A stretch of DNA of 64,000 nucleotides. Origin: Micromonospora arborensis (GTDB lineage Bacteria; Actinomycetota; Actinomycetes; Mycobacteriales; Micromonosporaceae). The stretch covers positions 1 through 64,000 of the forward strand of contig NZ_PYBV01000026.1 of assembly GCF_003205615.1 (NCBI RefSeq), in the 5' to 3' direction. Under the pieces are notes generated by a model, which ran no database searches, was not told the DNA's origin, and was given only the letters and a program-made list of their open reading frames with translations. This document shows, piece after piece, positions 10,192 to 18,279 of this stretch (within the stretch, counting starts at the first letter, position 1; every line of letters begins with the position of its first letter). The translations under genes were made by a program, and so were the position numbers.

Positions 10192-11379
10192 TCAGGTCCA
10201 GTAGAGGATCCGGCAGGCCGGTACGCGGGCCGCGAGTTCGGCGTGGAACCACTCGCGCAGCTCAGCCATGGTGTCGCGCGGGTAGACGTACTTCACCGCG
10301 CCGAACTTGCCGTGTTTGCGACTGCGGGACTCCTCGTCCATCTCCAGGCGGGTCCGCGGGTACCAACCGAGCAGCACCTCCTTGCTGCCCGGGGTGAACC
10401 GGTGGGTGATGAGCTCGGCGGTCAGGTCCAGCTCCGGCACCCCGTCGACCGCCGCGCGCACCTGGTCGAGCAACTCGCCGTAGCGCTCCCGCCAGTCGGG
10501 CAGCGCGATGATCGGCGCGATGGTCAGCCCGACCGGGTAGCCGTCGAGCGCGAGCCGGCGCAGCGCGGCCAGCCGGTCCGGCACCCGGGCGGTGCCGCCC
10601 TCGAACCGAACGCTCACGGGGGCGCAGTTGACGCTGAACCGGACCCGGGTCCGACCGGCGTGCGGCAGCCCGACGAATGTCGCCACGTCGGCGTACTTGG
10701 TGGTCCAGCGCAACTGCACCGGTGCGTCCCAGTCGGCGAAGTGTTCCACCGCCCGTCGCCAGCTACCGGTCAGATGCTCCAACGCCAGCGGGTCCGTGTA
10801 GCAGGACGCCTCGAAGGTGGTGCCCTCGTCGGCGCGCCGGGCGTTGCGGCTGGTCACCGTGCCGCGCCCGGCGTACTCGGCCAGCCCGCCCAGGATGTCC
10901 TCCAGGTCCGCGTACACCCGGGTCACCGGCGGGCCGGACAGCGATCCGGCGAGGTAGCAGTACTGGCAGTGTGCCGGGCAGCCCTCGGCCAGGTCGACTC
11001 GCCAGTCGGCGCTGGGCGCGATGGGTTGCAGGGCGCGTCGCGACGGTGGGCTCACCACGATCGCCATGGTCGCCTTGGCCCGGGCGTACGTCTCCCGGTC
11101 GGTTTGCCCGCGTACGCCGGTCAGTCGGTTGGAGCGCAGGTGTTCCACCTCGATGCCCTGTGCCTGCACCAGTGTGACGATCCGCTGGCCGTGCGGGTGC
11201 TCGAGCGCGGCCGGGGTGGCGACCACCCGGGCCGGGGTCCAGCGGCGTGCTGACCTGGCCGGCGGCGCGAGGCTGGACAGGTCGTGGGTCGGCACCCGCT
11301 CTCCGCTCGCGTCGTGTGGCGCGGCGGGTACGTCCACCGCGAGCGGCTGGTCGATGTTCACCACATCCGGGCTGGTCAC
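10192..11379 (-). CDS. Spore-photoproduct-lyase-family radical SAM protein
   Basis: A 395-aa protein with the radical-SAM cluster Cys134-Cys138-Cys141 (CPAHCQYC) and the SplB-like body. The family repairs thymine dimers of spores or acts on related DNA lesions using S-adenosylmethionine. The organism group does sporulate, so a DNA-repair role is plausible but not shown. The N-terminal 45 residues are poorly conserved and may be over-extended. It is divergent from the ThuA-lectin gene. The ribosome site is weak. Confidence 0.85.
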   Translation of the reverse strand: MTSPDVVNIDQPLAVDVPAAPHDASGERVPTHDLSSLAPPARSARRWTPARVVATPAALEHPHGQRIVTLVQAQGIEVEHLRSNRLTGVRGQTDRETYARAKATMAIVVSPPSRRALQPIAPSADWRVDLAEGCPAHCQYCYLAGSLSGPPVTRVYADLEDILGGLAEYAGRGTVTSRNARRADEGTTFEASCYTDPLALEHLTGSWRRAVEHFADWDAPVQLRWTTKYADVATFVGLPHAGRTRVRFSVNCAPVSVRFEGGTARVPDRLAALRRLALDGYPVGLTIAPIIALPDWRERYGELLDQVRAAVDGVPELDLTAELITHRFTPGSKEVLLGWYPRTRLEMDEESRSRKHGKFGAVKYVYPRDTMAELREWFHAELAARVPACRILYWT

Positions 11380-11431
11380 CGGCGCGGAGTACCCGTTGTC
11401 GCAGGAATCCCACGGATCGGCTGGCCGACGA

Positions 11432-11460
11432 TTGACGCCACCCGACGCAAGGCATAACCT
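11432..11460 (+). promoter_or_regulatory. Near-consensus promoter for secreted ThuA-lectin gene
   Basis: TTGACG (11432-11437), a 17-bp spacer and TAACCT (11455-11460) point to the gene starting at 11537, leaving a leader of about 70 nt. Confidence 0.65.
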
Positions 11461-11536
11461 TTCGTCTATCTGTAAACCTTGTGAACAGATGATTTCGGTC
11501 GACGCGGCGGCGCGTCCCCAGCGAAGGGACGATCAG

Positions 11537-12853
11537 GTGATCGCAGAACTCTCCTCCCGTACCAGAAGGATCCTGTCGTTGTTCGTCGCCCTGCTCGTCG
11601 CGCTGAGCGCCGGCCTCGCGGTCAACGCCTCGCGGCAGGCGCAGGCCGCGCCGACGTTCAAGGTCCTGGCCTTCTACAACGGCACCTGGGACGCCGCGCA
11701 CATCGACTTCGTCAAGGACGCCCGGGCCTGGTTCCCGCAGGCCGCGGCCCAGTACGGCTTCTCCTGGGAAGCCACCAACAACTGGGGCCTGCTGAACACC
11801 GCCAACCTGGCCCAGTACAAGGTCATCATGTTCCTGGACGACGCGCCGCCCAGCGGGCAGCGGGCCGCGTTCCAGCAGTACATGCAGAACGGCGGGGCGT
11901 GGCTGGGCTTCCACGTCAGCGCGTGGACCGACAACCCGTCGAGCTGGAGCTGGTACTACAACACCTTCCTCGGCACCGGCGCGTTCCAGACGAACACCTG
12001 GGGACCCACCCGGGTCACGATGCGCGCCGACAACCGCACCCACGCCGCCACCCGGAACCTCCCGGCGACGTTCCCCTCGTCGATCAGCGAGTGGTACTCC
12101 TGGAGCAACGACCTGCGGCAGAACCCGAACATCGACATCCTCGCCTCGGTCGACCCGTCCAGTTTCCCGGTCGGCACCGACCCCAACCAGTCCTGGTACG
12201 GCGGCTACTACCCGTTGGTGTGGAGCAATCGGCAGTACAAGATGCTCTACGCCAACTTCGGCCACAACGCGATGAACTACAGCACCAACACCGGGCTGTC
12301 GTCGACCTTCGACAGCGCGCAGCAGAACCAGCTCCTGATCGACGGTCTGCACTGGCTCGCCGGCGCCGGCACCGTCCCCACCCCGACGCCCACGCCGACC
12401 CCCACGGCCGGCCCGATCTCGCCGACCGCCTGGCACACCGTGGTCAACCGGGGTAGCGGCAAGTGCGTGGACGCGCGGGCCGCCGCCAGCGCGAACGGCA
12501 CCGCCATCCAGCAGTACGCCTGCAACAGCAGCGCCGCCCAGCAGTACCAGTTCGTGCCGACCAGCGGCGGCTACCTGCGGGTCAACAACCGCAACAACAG
12601 TGCCCAGGTGCTCGACGTGACAAATGTGTCGACCGCGAACTCGGCGCCGATCCAGCTCTGGTCCTACAGTGGCGGCAACAACCAGCAGTGGCGGGCCGAA
12701 TCGGAGGGCGGCGGCTACTACCGCCTGGTCAACCGCCTCAGCGGCAAGTGTCTCGACGTGCCGGGAGCGTCCACGGCGGACAGCGTCCAGCTCGTCCAAT
12801 ACACCTGCAACGGCACTGCGGCGCAGTCGTTCCGGCTGGTACCCCAGGCGTAG
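11537..12853 (+). CDS. Secreted ThuA-domain protein with ricin-type lectin domain
   Basis: A 438-aa exported protein. A long signal peptide (about 37 residues) ends in AQAAP. A ThuA-like domain covers about residues 40-275, a (TP)n linker follows, and a ricin B / CBM13 beta-trefoil fills about 300-438 with QxW-type repeats (QQYQF, NQQWR, AQSFRL). ThuA folds resemble class I glutamine amidotransferases and occur in sugar-utilisation loci. The lectin would target polysaccharide such as xylan. Start: GTG with GAAGGGAC upstream; an ATG 27 nt upstream lacks a site. Confidence 0.9.
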   Translation: MIAELSSRTRRILSLFVALLVALSAGLAVNASRQAQAAPTFKVLAFYNGTWDAAHIDFVKDARAWFPQAAAQYGFSWEATNNWGLLNTANLAQYKVIMFLDDAPPSGQRAAFQQYMQNGGAWLGFHVSAWTDNPSSWSWYYNTFLGTGAFQTNTWGPTRVTMRADNRTHAATRNLPATFPSSISEWYSWSNDLRQNPNIDILASVDPSSFPVGTDPNQSWYGGYYPLVWSNRQYKMLYANFGHNAMNYSTNTGLSSTFDSAQQNQLLIDGLHWLAGAGTVPTPTPTPTPTAGPISPTAWHTVVNRGSGKCVDARAAASANGTAIQQYACNSSAAQQYQFVPTSGGYLRVNNRNNSAQVLDVTNVSTANSAPIQLWSYSGGNNQQWRAESEGGGYYRLVNRLSGKCLDVPGASTADSVQLVQYTCNGTAAQSFRLVPQA

Positions 12854-12876
12854 CCCCGCCCCGGTAACCTCCCGCC

Positions 12877-13338
12877 ATGGCGATTCCCGACCGCGTGCCG
12901 ATCGCGCACGAGCCTGACTACCGCACCCGCTTCATCGGGCGGTACGACAAGGGTCAGTTCTTCGGCTCCGTCACCGCGACACTTGAGGACGGTGCCGGAG
13001 CCGAAGACAACTGGTACCGCCACAAGCGGTGGTACGCGGTGCTGCACCGGTTCGACGCCGACGGCGTGCACACCGACTCGGATACCTGGTTCGCCGGCAC
13101 CAGCGAAGACGAGCAGGCCTCCATCGACCGGGCGGAGGCCCGGCTCGTCGAATGGCTCGACGTGCTGCCCGGCCGAGAATTCGCCGACATCGCCATCGGG
13201 TTGTTCCAGGTCGAGGTCGACGGGCACATCTTCGGGCTGGTCGACTGGTCCGAGGAGTACGCCGGCGAGGACCACGCCGAATTCCTCCCCGACGACCTGG
13301 GGTTCGATCCGCCCTGGGACGGCTGCTACGACACCTGA
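12877..13338 (+). CDS. Conserved hypothetical acidic protein
   Basis: A 153-aa soluble acidic protein rich in Asp/Glu and aromatic residues, with no signal or membrane segment. I do not recognise a characterised family. The N-terminus (PDYRTRFIGRYDKGQFFGSV) and a DWSEEYAGED segment look like conserved blocks. TAACCT lies 6 nt before the ATG, a clear leaderless start. Confidence 0.8.
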   Translation: MAIPDRVPIAHEPDYRTRFIGRYDKGQFFGSVTATLEDGAGAEDNWYRHKRWYAVLHRFDADGVHTDSDTWFAGTSEDEQASIDRAEARLVEWLDVLPGREFADIAIGLFQVEVDGHIFGLVDWSEEYAGEDHAEFLPDDLGFDPPWDGCYDT

Positions 13339-13363
13339 GCCAGAAGCAACGCCGTTGTTGGCG

Positions 13364-13432
13364 CGATCTTGCACTTTCTGTCCCGACGTAACGGGCATGT
13401 CACGCGAAACGGCGACCGAAACTGCAAGATCG
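13364..13432. repeat. Intergenic palindromic element 1
   Basis: CGATCTTGCA (13364-13373) and TGCAAGATCG (13423-13432) are perfect 10-bp arms around a 49-nt centre. It sits in a 180-bp gap between two plus-strand genes and resembles a REP- or MITE-like intergenic element. No ORF is present. Confidence 0.55.
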
Positions 13433-13520
13433 ACGGGTCAGGCCCGGGTCAACCTTCCACGTGGTGCATTCCCTCGCTGGGGGGAGGTGGTCCGACGCGC
13501 CAGTTCCTAGCGTGAACGGC

Positions 13521-14123
13521 ATGAGAACACGTGATCGGCTCGGCGGCGTCACGCCGTCGCTCCCGGTGGTCGCCGGAACAGGGGGATCACGGCTACGTGC
13601 GGCGTGGCGGACTGCCCACGCCCCGGTGGCGGGAGTGCCCCGGTGGGCGCGAATTGCTGCTTACGCCATCCCGTTCACCGTGCTGCCGTCGGGGCTCTGG
13701 CGTCTACCGGTCGCGTTCCGCGACGGCGTCGGGCTCGACGGGCGGGTGTACCTCGTCTGCCTCTCGATCGTGGCGGAGGTGATCGCGTTCACCGCCGTTG
13801 GGCTCGTCGCCGGCTGGGGAGAGCGGGTCCCGCGCTGGATCCCCGGACTGGCTGGCCGCCAGGTGCCGACGCTGGCCGCCCTGATTCCCGCGACGCTCGG
13901 CGCGGCCGTCGTGACCGTCCTGTGGACCACCGCCTTCGTCCGGATATTCGCCGGGGTCAACATGGGAGGCGAGCCGCTCCCTGCGGACTTCCCCACCCAG
14001 GGCGGTGAGTGGGAGGCCGCAATCTTCTATGTCTGCTACCTCCCGCTGCTGCTGTGGGGACCACTGCTCGCCGCGGTCGCCTACGCCTACCACCGACGCC
14101 GGCAGGGCAGCTACGGCACCTGA
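13521..14123 (+). CDS. Integral membrane protein of unknown function
   Basis: A 200-aa protein with a basic N-terminus and four predicted membrane helices (around residues 45-62, 75-97, 113-140 and 165-190). An extracytoplasmic loop (NMGGEPLPADFPTQGGEWE) lies before the last helix. I do not recognise a characterised family. TAGCGT ends 7 nt before the ATG, so the transcript is likely leaderless; the in-frame start 60 nt upstream is rejected for this reason. Confidence 0.78.
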   Translation: MRTRDRLGGVTPSLPVVAGTGGSRLRAAWRTAHAPVAGVPRWARIAAYAIPFTVLPSGLWRLPVAFRDGVGLDGRVYLVCLSIVAEVIAFTAVGLVAGWGERVPRWIPGLAGRQVPTLAALIPATLGAAVVTVLWTTAFVRIFAGVNMGGEPLPADFPTQGGEWEAAIFYVCYLPLLLWGPLLAAVAYAYHRRRQGSYGT

Positions 14124-14166
14124 GCGGCCCGACCGAACCGGGCGGCGACGGCACGGATGACGGCGG

Positions 14167-15666
14167 CTACGGGCTGGCCGTGCGCTCCAGGAGACAGATG
14201 CTCAGCAGCGGGTACTGCCAGCGCTGCACGACCCGGTAGCCGTCGCTGATCCGCCGTCGTTTGCCCGGCGTCATGTCCCGCAGCGGGTCGGCCACGGGGT
14301 CGGCCCCGACGATCCAGACGCGCGGTGGCGTGCCGAGGCAGGTGGCGTCGGGGCATTCGGTGGCCAGGAACCTGCCGTCGGTGCGCTGCGGGGCGACGCG
14401 CAGCACGTCCGGGGGTCGCGGGGCGGGCAGGTAGCGCTCGTAGATGTCCCGTGGTGACCAGGGGATGCTCGGGTGGCTGTCCGGAAACACCACCACGTCG
14501 CCAGGTTGGTAGCGGGGGCCGATGACCGACGCGATGCGGTACGAATCCTGGCTGTGACCGGCGTGGGCCCGGATGGTGACGTGGGCGGGAAAGCCCAGGA
14601 CGACCGCCAGGCAGAACGCGACGACGGCCGATGATCGTCCGACGTGGGCCAGGGCGGACGCGGCGAGGACGGCCAGCGCCGGCAGCACGACCAGCACGTA
14701 GCGGGCCACCCAGACGTGCAGGTGGGTGCCGGCGAGCAACAGCAGCGCCATCGGAACGAACGCCGCGCCGGCCAGGCAGACGTACGCTGGGGCGCGGCGC
14801 ACGCCGAGAACCGCGAGGACGAGGACGAGCCCGCCGACGGCCGCGGAGTGGAAGAGCCGCTCGGGGAACGCCTGCAGGGCACTCAGGTTGACCAGCGCGA
14901 TCCAGGACACCTGGGCGGTCTGACCGGCGCCCCAGACGGCCAGCGCCAGCGCCGGCAGCACTCCCACGCCGGACGCCGCGACCCAACGGCGCGCGGTCCG
15001 CCAACCCGCGCCACGATGGGGAAGCTGCCACCAACCGACCGCGACGGCGTGACCGGCGAGCATGAGCAGACCGTTGAGCGGATGCAGCAGCCCGACGAAT
15101 CCGACGGCGGCGGCGTACCCGGTCAGTCGACGGCGCGAGGGATCCTCCAGCAGTCGGACCAGGCACCACACGGCGACAGCGGCCCCGAGGATCACCAGGG
15201 CGTAGGACCGGGCTTCCTGCGCGTACCGGGAGGTGACCGGCAGGATCGCGAAGAGCAGCCCGGCCAGCAGACCCGTCCCGGTGCCGCCGAGCCGGCGCCC
15301 GAGCGCGGTCACCACGACCGTGGCGACGGCGATGGCGGCGACCGAGGGCAGCCGCAACGCGGCCGTGGACGTGCCGGCCACGGCCGCGTACGCCTTCATC
15401 AGGAGGTAGTAGGGCGTCAGGACCGCGTCCACCGAACCGGCGAGTCGCCACAGCTGCGACCAGCTCAACCGGACCGCGCCCCAGGTGGCCAACTCGTCGG
15501 CCCAGAGCGCCGGACCAGTCAGCCGCCACAGGCCCAGCACCAGCGCGACAAGCGCGGGGATTAGCCAACTCGCCACCGACCATCCGGACCGGGTGTCGCT
15601 CGCCTTCCGATTCGCGTCCGCTGGACGGAGGGCCGGTGGGGTGGCGATGGTGCCGGCGCGGCGCAA
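14167..15666 (-). CDS. GT-C type membrane glycosyltransferase (GT39/ArnT-like)
   Basis: A 499-aa polytopic protein with about 10-12 membrane helices. The LWADELATWG motif in the first outer loop carries the Asp-Glu pair typical of polyprenyl-phosphate-sugar-dependent glycosyltransferases. A soluble C-terminal region follows the last helix. It would transfer a sugar from a lipid carrier outside the membrane; the acceptor is unknown. The start is uncertain. TTG at 15666 is the first conventional codon, but a good GGGAGA site lies 7 nt before an in-frame ATC codon upstream. Confidence 0.82.
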   Translation of the reverse strand: MRRAGTIATPPALRPADANRKASDTRSGWSVASWLIPALVALVLGLWRLTGPALWADELATWGAVRLSWSQLWRLAGSVDAVLTPYYLLMKAYAAVAGTSTAALRLPSVAAIAVATVVVTALGRRLGGTGTGLLAGLLFAILPVTSRYAQEARSYALVILGAAVAVWCLVRLLEDPSRRRLTGYAAAVGFVGLLHPLNGLLMLAGHAVAVGWWQLPHRGAGWRTARRWVAASGVGVLPALALAVWGAGQTAQVSWIALVNLSALQAFPERLFHSAAVGGLVLVLAVLGVRRAPAYVCLAGAAFVPMALLLLAGTHLHVWVARYVLVVLPALAVLAASALAHVGRSSAVVAFCLAVVLGFPAHVTIRAHAGHSQDSYRIASVIGPRYQPGDVVVFPDSHPSIPWSPRDIYERYLPAPRPPDVLRVAPQRTDGRFLATECPDATCLGTPPRVWIVGADPVADPLRDMTPGKRRRISDGYRVVQRWQYPLLSICLLERTASP

Positions 15667-15789
15667 CGGCCAGGTGGCGATGATGGTGGTTCTCCCTGAA
15701 CGGGGGCGGAAAGTGCCCGCGCGAACTTAGCCGGGTCAGGTGAGCGGAGGGCGTCGCGGAGCGGGCCGGATCGTGAACGTGAGCGCCAG

Positions 15790-15826
15790 TTATTCGGTTG
15801 CCCCACCCGCGGCGACCTGCTGAACT
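15790..15826 (+). promoter_or_regulatory. Promoter of the ribosome-protection gene, possible WhiB7-type
   Basis: TTGCCC (15798-15803), a 17-bp spacer and TGAACT (15821-15826) form a promoter. An AT-rich block TTATT lies three bases before the -35, the position where WhiB7-dependent actinobacterial promoters carry an AT-rich recognition block. The promoter is seen; WhiB7 control is inference. Confidence 0.45.
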
Positions 15827-15860
15827 ACCCGAAACCGCCACCAACCTCCAGGGAGCAACA

Positions 15861-15971
15861 ATGCGCGCTGCGTCGATGTCCGACCAGAAGGGATCTGTCG
15901 CCTACCTGAAGGACCTGACGCTGCGTGAAAACCCTGAATCTCGGCATCCTGGCGCACGTCGATGCCGGTAA
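15861..15971 (+). CDS. Leader ORF upstream of ribosome-protection GTPase
   Basis: A 36-codon ORF starts with ATG after a good CAGGGAG site and runs 47 nt into the next gene in a different frame. The first 21 codons end mostly in G or C, as real genes here do, and the bias fades where the next gene begins. This layout suits a leader peptide whose translation by a drug-slowed ribosome tunes the GTPase gene. The peptide begins MRAASMSDQKGSV. It could also be chance. Confidence 0.42.
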   Translation: MRAASMSDQKGSVAYLKDLTLRENPESRHPGARRCR

Positions 15972-17922
15972 GACCAGCCTGACCGAGCGGCTGCTGCACG
16001 ACGTCGGTGTGACCGACCAGCTCGGGAGTGTCGACGCGGGCAGCACCCGCACCGACACCCTGGCCCTGGAACGGCAACGCGGGATCACCATCCGCTCGGC
16101 CGTCGTCTCCTTCGTGCTGGACGACGTGACCGTCAACCTGATCGACACGCCCGGTCACCCGGATTTCATCGCCGAGGTCGAGCGGGTGCTCGGCGTGCTC
16201 GACGGCGCGGTGCTGGTGATCTCCGCGGTGGAGGGGGTGCAGCCACAGACCCGGGTGCTGATGCGGACACTTCGCCGGCTGCGCATCCCGACGCTGATCT
16301 TCATCAACAAGGTCGACCGGGCCGGGGCGGACCCCGAGCGGGTCGTACGGGCCGTCGCGGAGAAGCTCACCGAGGCCGTCGTGGCGATGGGCTCGGTGGC
16401 GGCGGCGGGGACCCGTGGCGCCCACTGCACGCCGTACGGCCCCGCCGACGTCGCCTTCACCGACCGGCTGGTCGACCTGCTCGCCGGGCAGGACGACACG
16501 CTGCTCGCCGACTGGGTGGCGGACCCGTCGTCGCTGTCGTACCCACGGCTGCGCCGCGCGTTGGCGGCGTGGACCAGCCGCGCGCTGGTCCAACCGGTGT
16601 TCGCCGGCTCGGCGATCACCGGCGCCGGGGTGGACGCGCTGATCGCCGGGATCACCGAACTGTTGCCCACCGTCCAGGGCGACGCCGACGCCCCGGTCTC
16701 CGGCACCGTGTTCGCCATCGAACGCGGCCCGGCGGGAGAGAAGATCGCCCTGGTGCGGCTCTTCGCCGGCACGATCCGGGTCCGTGACCGGGTCCGCGTC
16801 GGCGCGGCCGACGCTGTGCTGGTCACCGCGGTACGCGCCGTCGCCCACGGGGCCGACGTCGTGGCGTCGGCAGTCGAAGCCGGCCACATCGCCCGGTTGT
16901 GGGGTCTCACGGACGCGCGGATCGGCGACCCGGTGGGCGTACCCCTCGCACGTGCCGGCGCGGACCGCCACTTCGCGCCACCCACGCTGGAGACCGTGGT
17001 GGTGCCGGCGCGTTCCGTCGACCGGGTCGCGCTGCACGCCGCCCTGGTCCAGCTCGCCGAGCAGGACCCGCTGATCAACCTGCGGCAGGACGACCGGCAG
17101 CACGAGATCACCGTCTCGCTCTACGGGGAGGTGCAGAAGGAGGTCATCCAGGCCACCCTGGCCGACGACTTCGGCGTGGGAGTGACGTTCCGGGAGACCA
17201 GCACGGTGCACGTGGAGCGGGTGTGCGGCGTCGGCGAGGCGGTCGAGGTGATCGCGGTGGCGCCCAACCCGTTCCTGGCCACCGTCGGGCTGCGGGTCGC
17301 GCCGGCGTCGACCGGCGCCGGCGTGAGTTTCCGGCTCGGTGTCGAGCTGGGCTCGATGCCCCCGGCCTTCTTCGCCGCCGTCGAGGAGACCGTGCGCCGG
17401 ACCCTGCGCCAGGGCCTGCGCGGGTGGGAGATCCCCGACTGCGAGGTGACGATGACCCACGCCGGCTACTGGGCGCGGCAGAGCCACTCGCACGGCACCT
17501 TCGACAAGAGCATGTCCAGCACGGCGGGAGACTTTCGCCATCTCACCCCGCTGGTGCTGATGACCGCGCTCACCCGTGCCGGTACGCGGGTCCACGAGCC
17601 GGTGCACCGCTTCCGGTTGGAGGTGCCGGGTGACGTCCTCGGCACGCTGCTGCCCGCGCTCACCCGACTGGACGCGGTGCCGACCGACACCACCGGGCAG
17701 GGTTCGTCGTACCTGGTGTCGGGCGAGATCCCGGCGGGCCTGGTGCACGCGTTGGAGCGTCGTCTGCCCGCGCTGACCCGGGGCGAGGGCGTGTTGGAGA
17801 CCGAGTTCGACAGCTACCGGCCGGTGCGTGGTCCCGCCCCGGTCCGGGCCCGCTGGGACAACGATCCGCTGGATCGCAAGGAGTATCTGCTGGCGATCGT
17901 CCGTCGGGTCGGCGGCCGGTAA
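15925..17922 (+). CDS. TetM/OtrA-type ribosome-protection GTPase
   Basis: A 665-aa EF-G-like protein that releases tetracycline-type drugs or rescues stalled ribosomes. The G domain has a P-loop (AHVDAGKT, about 10-17), GITI, DTPGH and NKVD motifs. Later EF-G-like domains end in the C-terminal domain that reaches the decoding centre. Length is close to TetM (639 aa) and OtrA. No tetracycline biosynthesis genes are near, so it may be intrinsic resistance. It is preceded by a possible WhiB7-type promoter and a leader ORF. Confidence 0.9.
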   Translation: MKTLNLGILAHVDAGKTSLTERLLHDVGVTDQLGSVDAGSTRTDTLALERQRGITIRSAVVSFVLDDVTVNLIDTPGHPDFIAEVERVLGVLDGAVLVISAVEGVQPQTRVLMRTLRRLRIPTLIFINKVDRAGADPERVVRAVAEKLTEAVVAMGSVAAAGTRGAHCTPYGPADVAFTDRLVDLLAGQDDTLLADWVADPSSLSYPRLRRALAAWTSRALVQPVFAGSAITGAGVDALIAGITELLPTVQGDADAPVSGTVFAIERGPAGEKIALVRLFAGTIRVRDRVRVGAADAVLVTAVRAVAHGADVVASAVEAGHIARLWGLTDARIGDPVGVPLARAGADRHFAPPTLETVVVPARSVDRVALHAALVQLAEQDPLINLRQDDRQHEITVSLYGEVQKEVIQATLADDFGVGVTFRETSTVHVERVCGVGEAVEVIAVAPNPFLATVGLRVAPASTGAGVSFRLGVELGSMPPAFFAAVEETVRRTLRQGLRGWEIPDCEVTMTHAGYWARQSHSHGTFDKSMSSTAGDFRHLTPLVLMTALTRAGTRVHEPVHRFRLEVPGDVLGTLLPALTRLDAVPTDTTGQGSSYLVSGEIPAGLVHALERRLPALTRGEGVLETEFDSYRPVRGPAPVRARWDNDPLDRKEYLLAIVRRVGGR

Positions 17923-17926
17923 CGGC

Positions 17927-17963
17927 GATATCCATTGCGGACGCGCCGTGGCCCTCCTACTCT
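17927..17963 (+). promoter_or_regulatory. Promoter of the small-ORF unit before rtcB
   Basis: TTGCGG (17935-17940), a 17-bp spacer and TACTCT (17958-17963). An AT-rich GATAT block again sits three bases before the -35, as at the ribosome-protection gene. It starts only 5 bp after that gene's stop codon. Confidence 0.5.
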
Positions 17964-18006
17964 CGTCGGTGCAAGGTCGACCGACCACACCCCGAGGGAG
18001 TACGCC

Positions 18007-18132
18007 GTGCCGCGACGCGTCCGCACCGACGCCGCCTTGCGCCTGCTCCCTGCCGGCGCCCCGGTGCTCGCCAATGCCAAAACCCGTGCCTGCCGCCCAG
18101 TGCGGAGTCTCGATCCGGGGTGGCGCGACTGA
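18007..18132 (+). CDS. Small basic ORF (41 aa), leader or small protein
   Basis: A GTG-initiated 41-codon ORF with a strong GAGGGAG site 7 nt upstream and about 80 percent G/C at third positions. It starts VPRRVRTDAALRLLPAG and contains one Cys. It has its own promoter and is followed 21 nt later by a strong terminator, then rtcB. It may be a leader peptide for attenuation of rtcB or a free-standing small protein. No family recognised. Confidence 0.45.
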   Translation: MPRRVRTDAALRLLPAGAPVLANAKTRACRPVRSLDPGWRD

Positions 18133-18153
18133 CGCCGACGCTGACGCGTCCGC

Positions 18154-18190
18154 CGGCCGCCCATCCCACCGGGATCGGGCGGCCGTTTCG
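18154..18190 (+). terminator. Strong terminator between small ORF and rtcB
   Basis: CGGCCGCCC-ATCCC pairs with GGGAT-(C)-GGGCGGCCG over a 3-nt loop, followed by TTTCGT. It is the most canonical terminator in the window and would stop the small-ORF transcript before rtcB unless read through. Confidence 0.75.
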
Positions 18191-18279
18191 TATCCGCGTA
18201 CCGCCGCCCGGTCGGCCGGCACCTGATCATTAACGGTCACCGTCCAGCGGTGGCCACGGCACTTCACGAGGAGACCACG

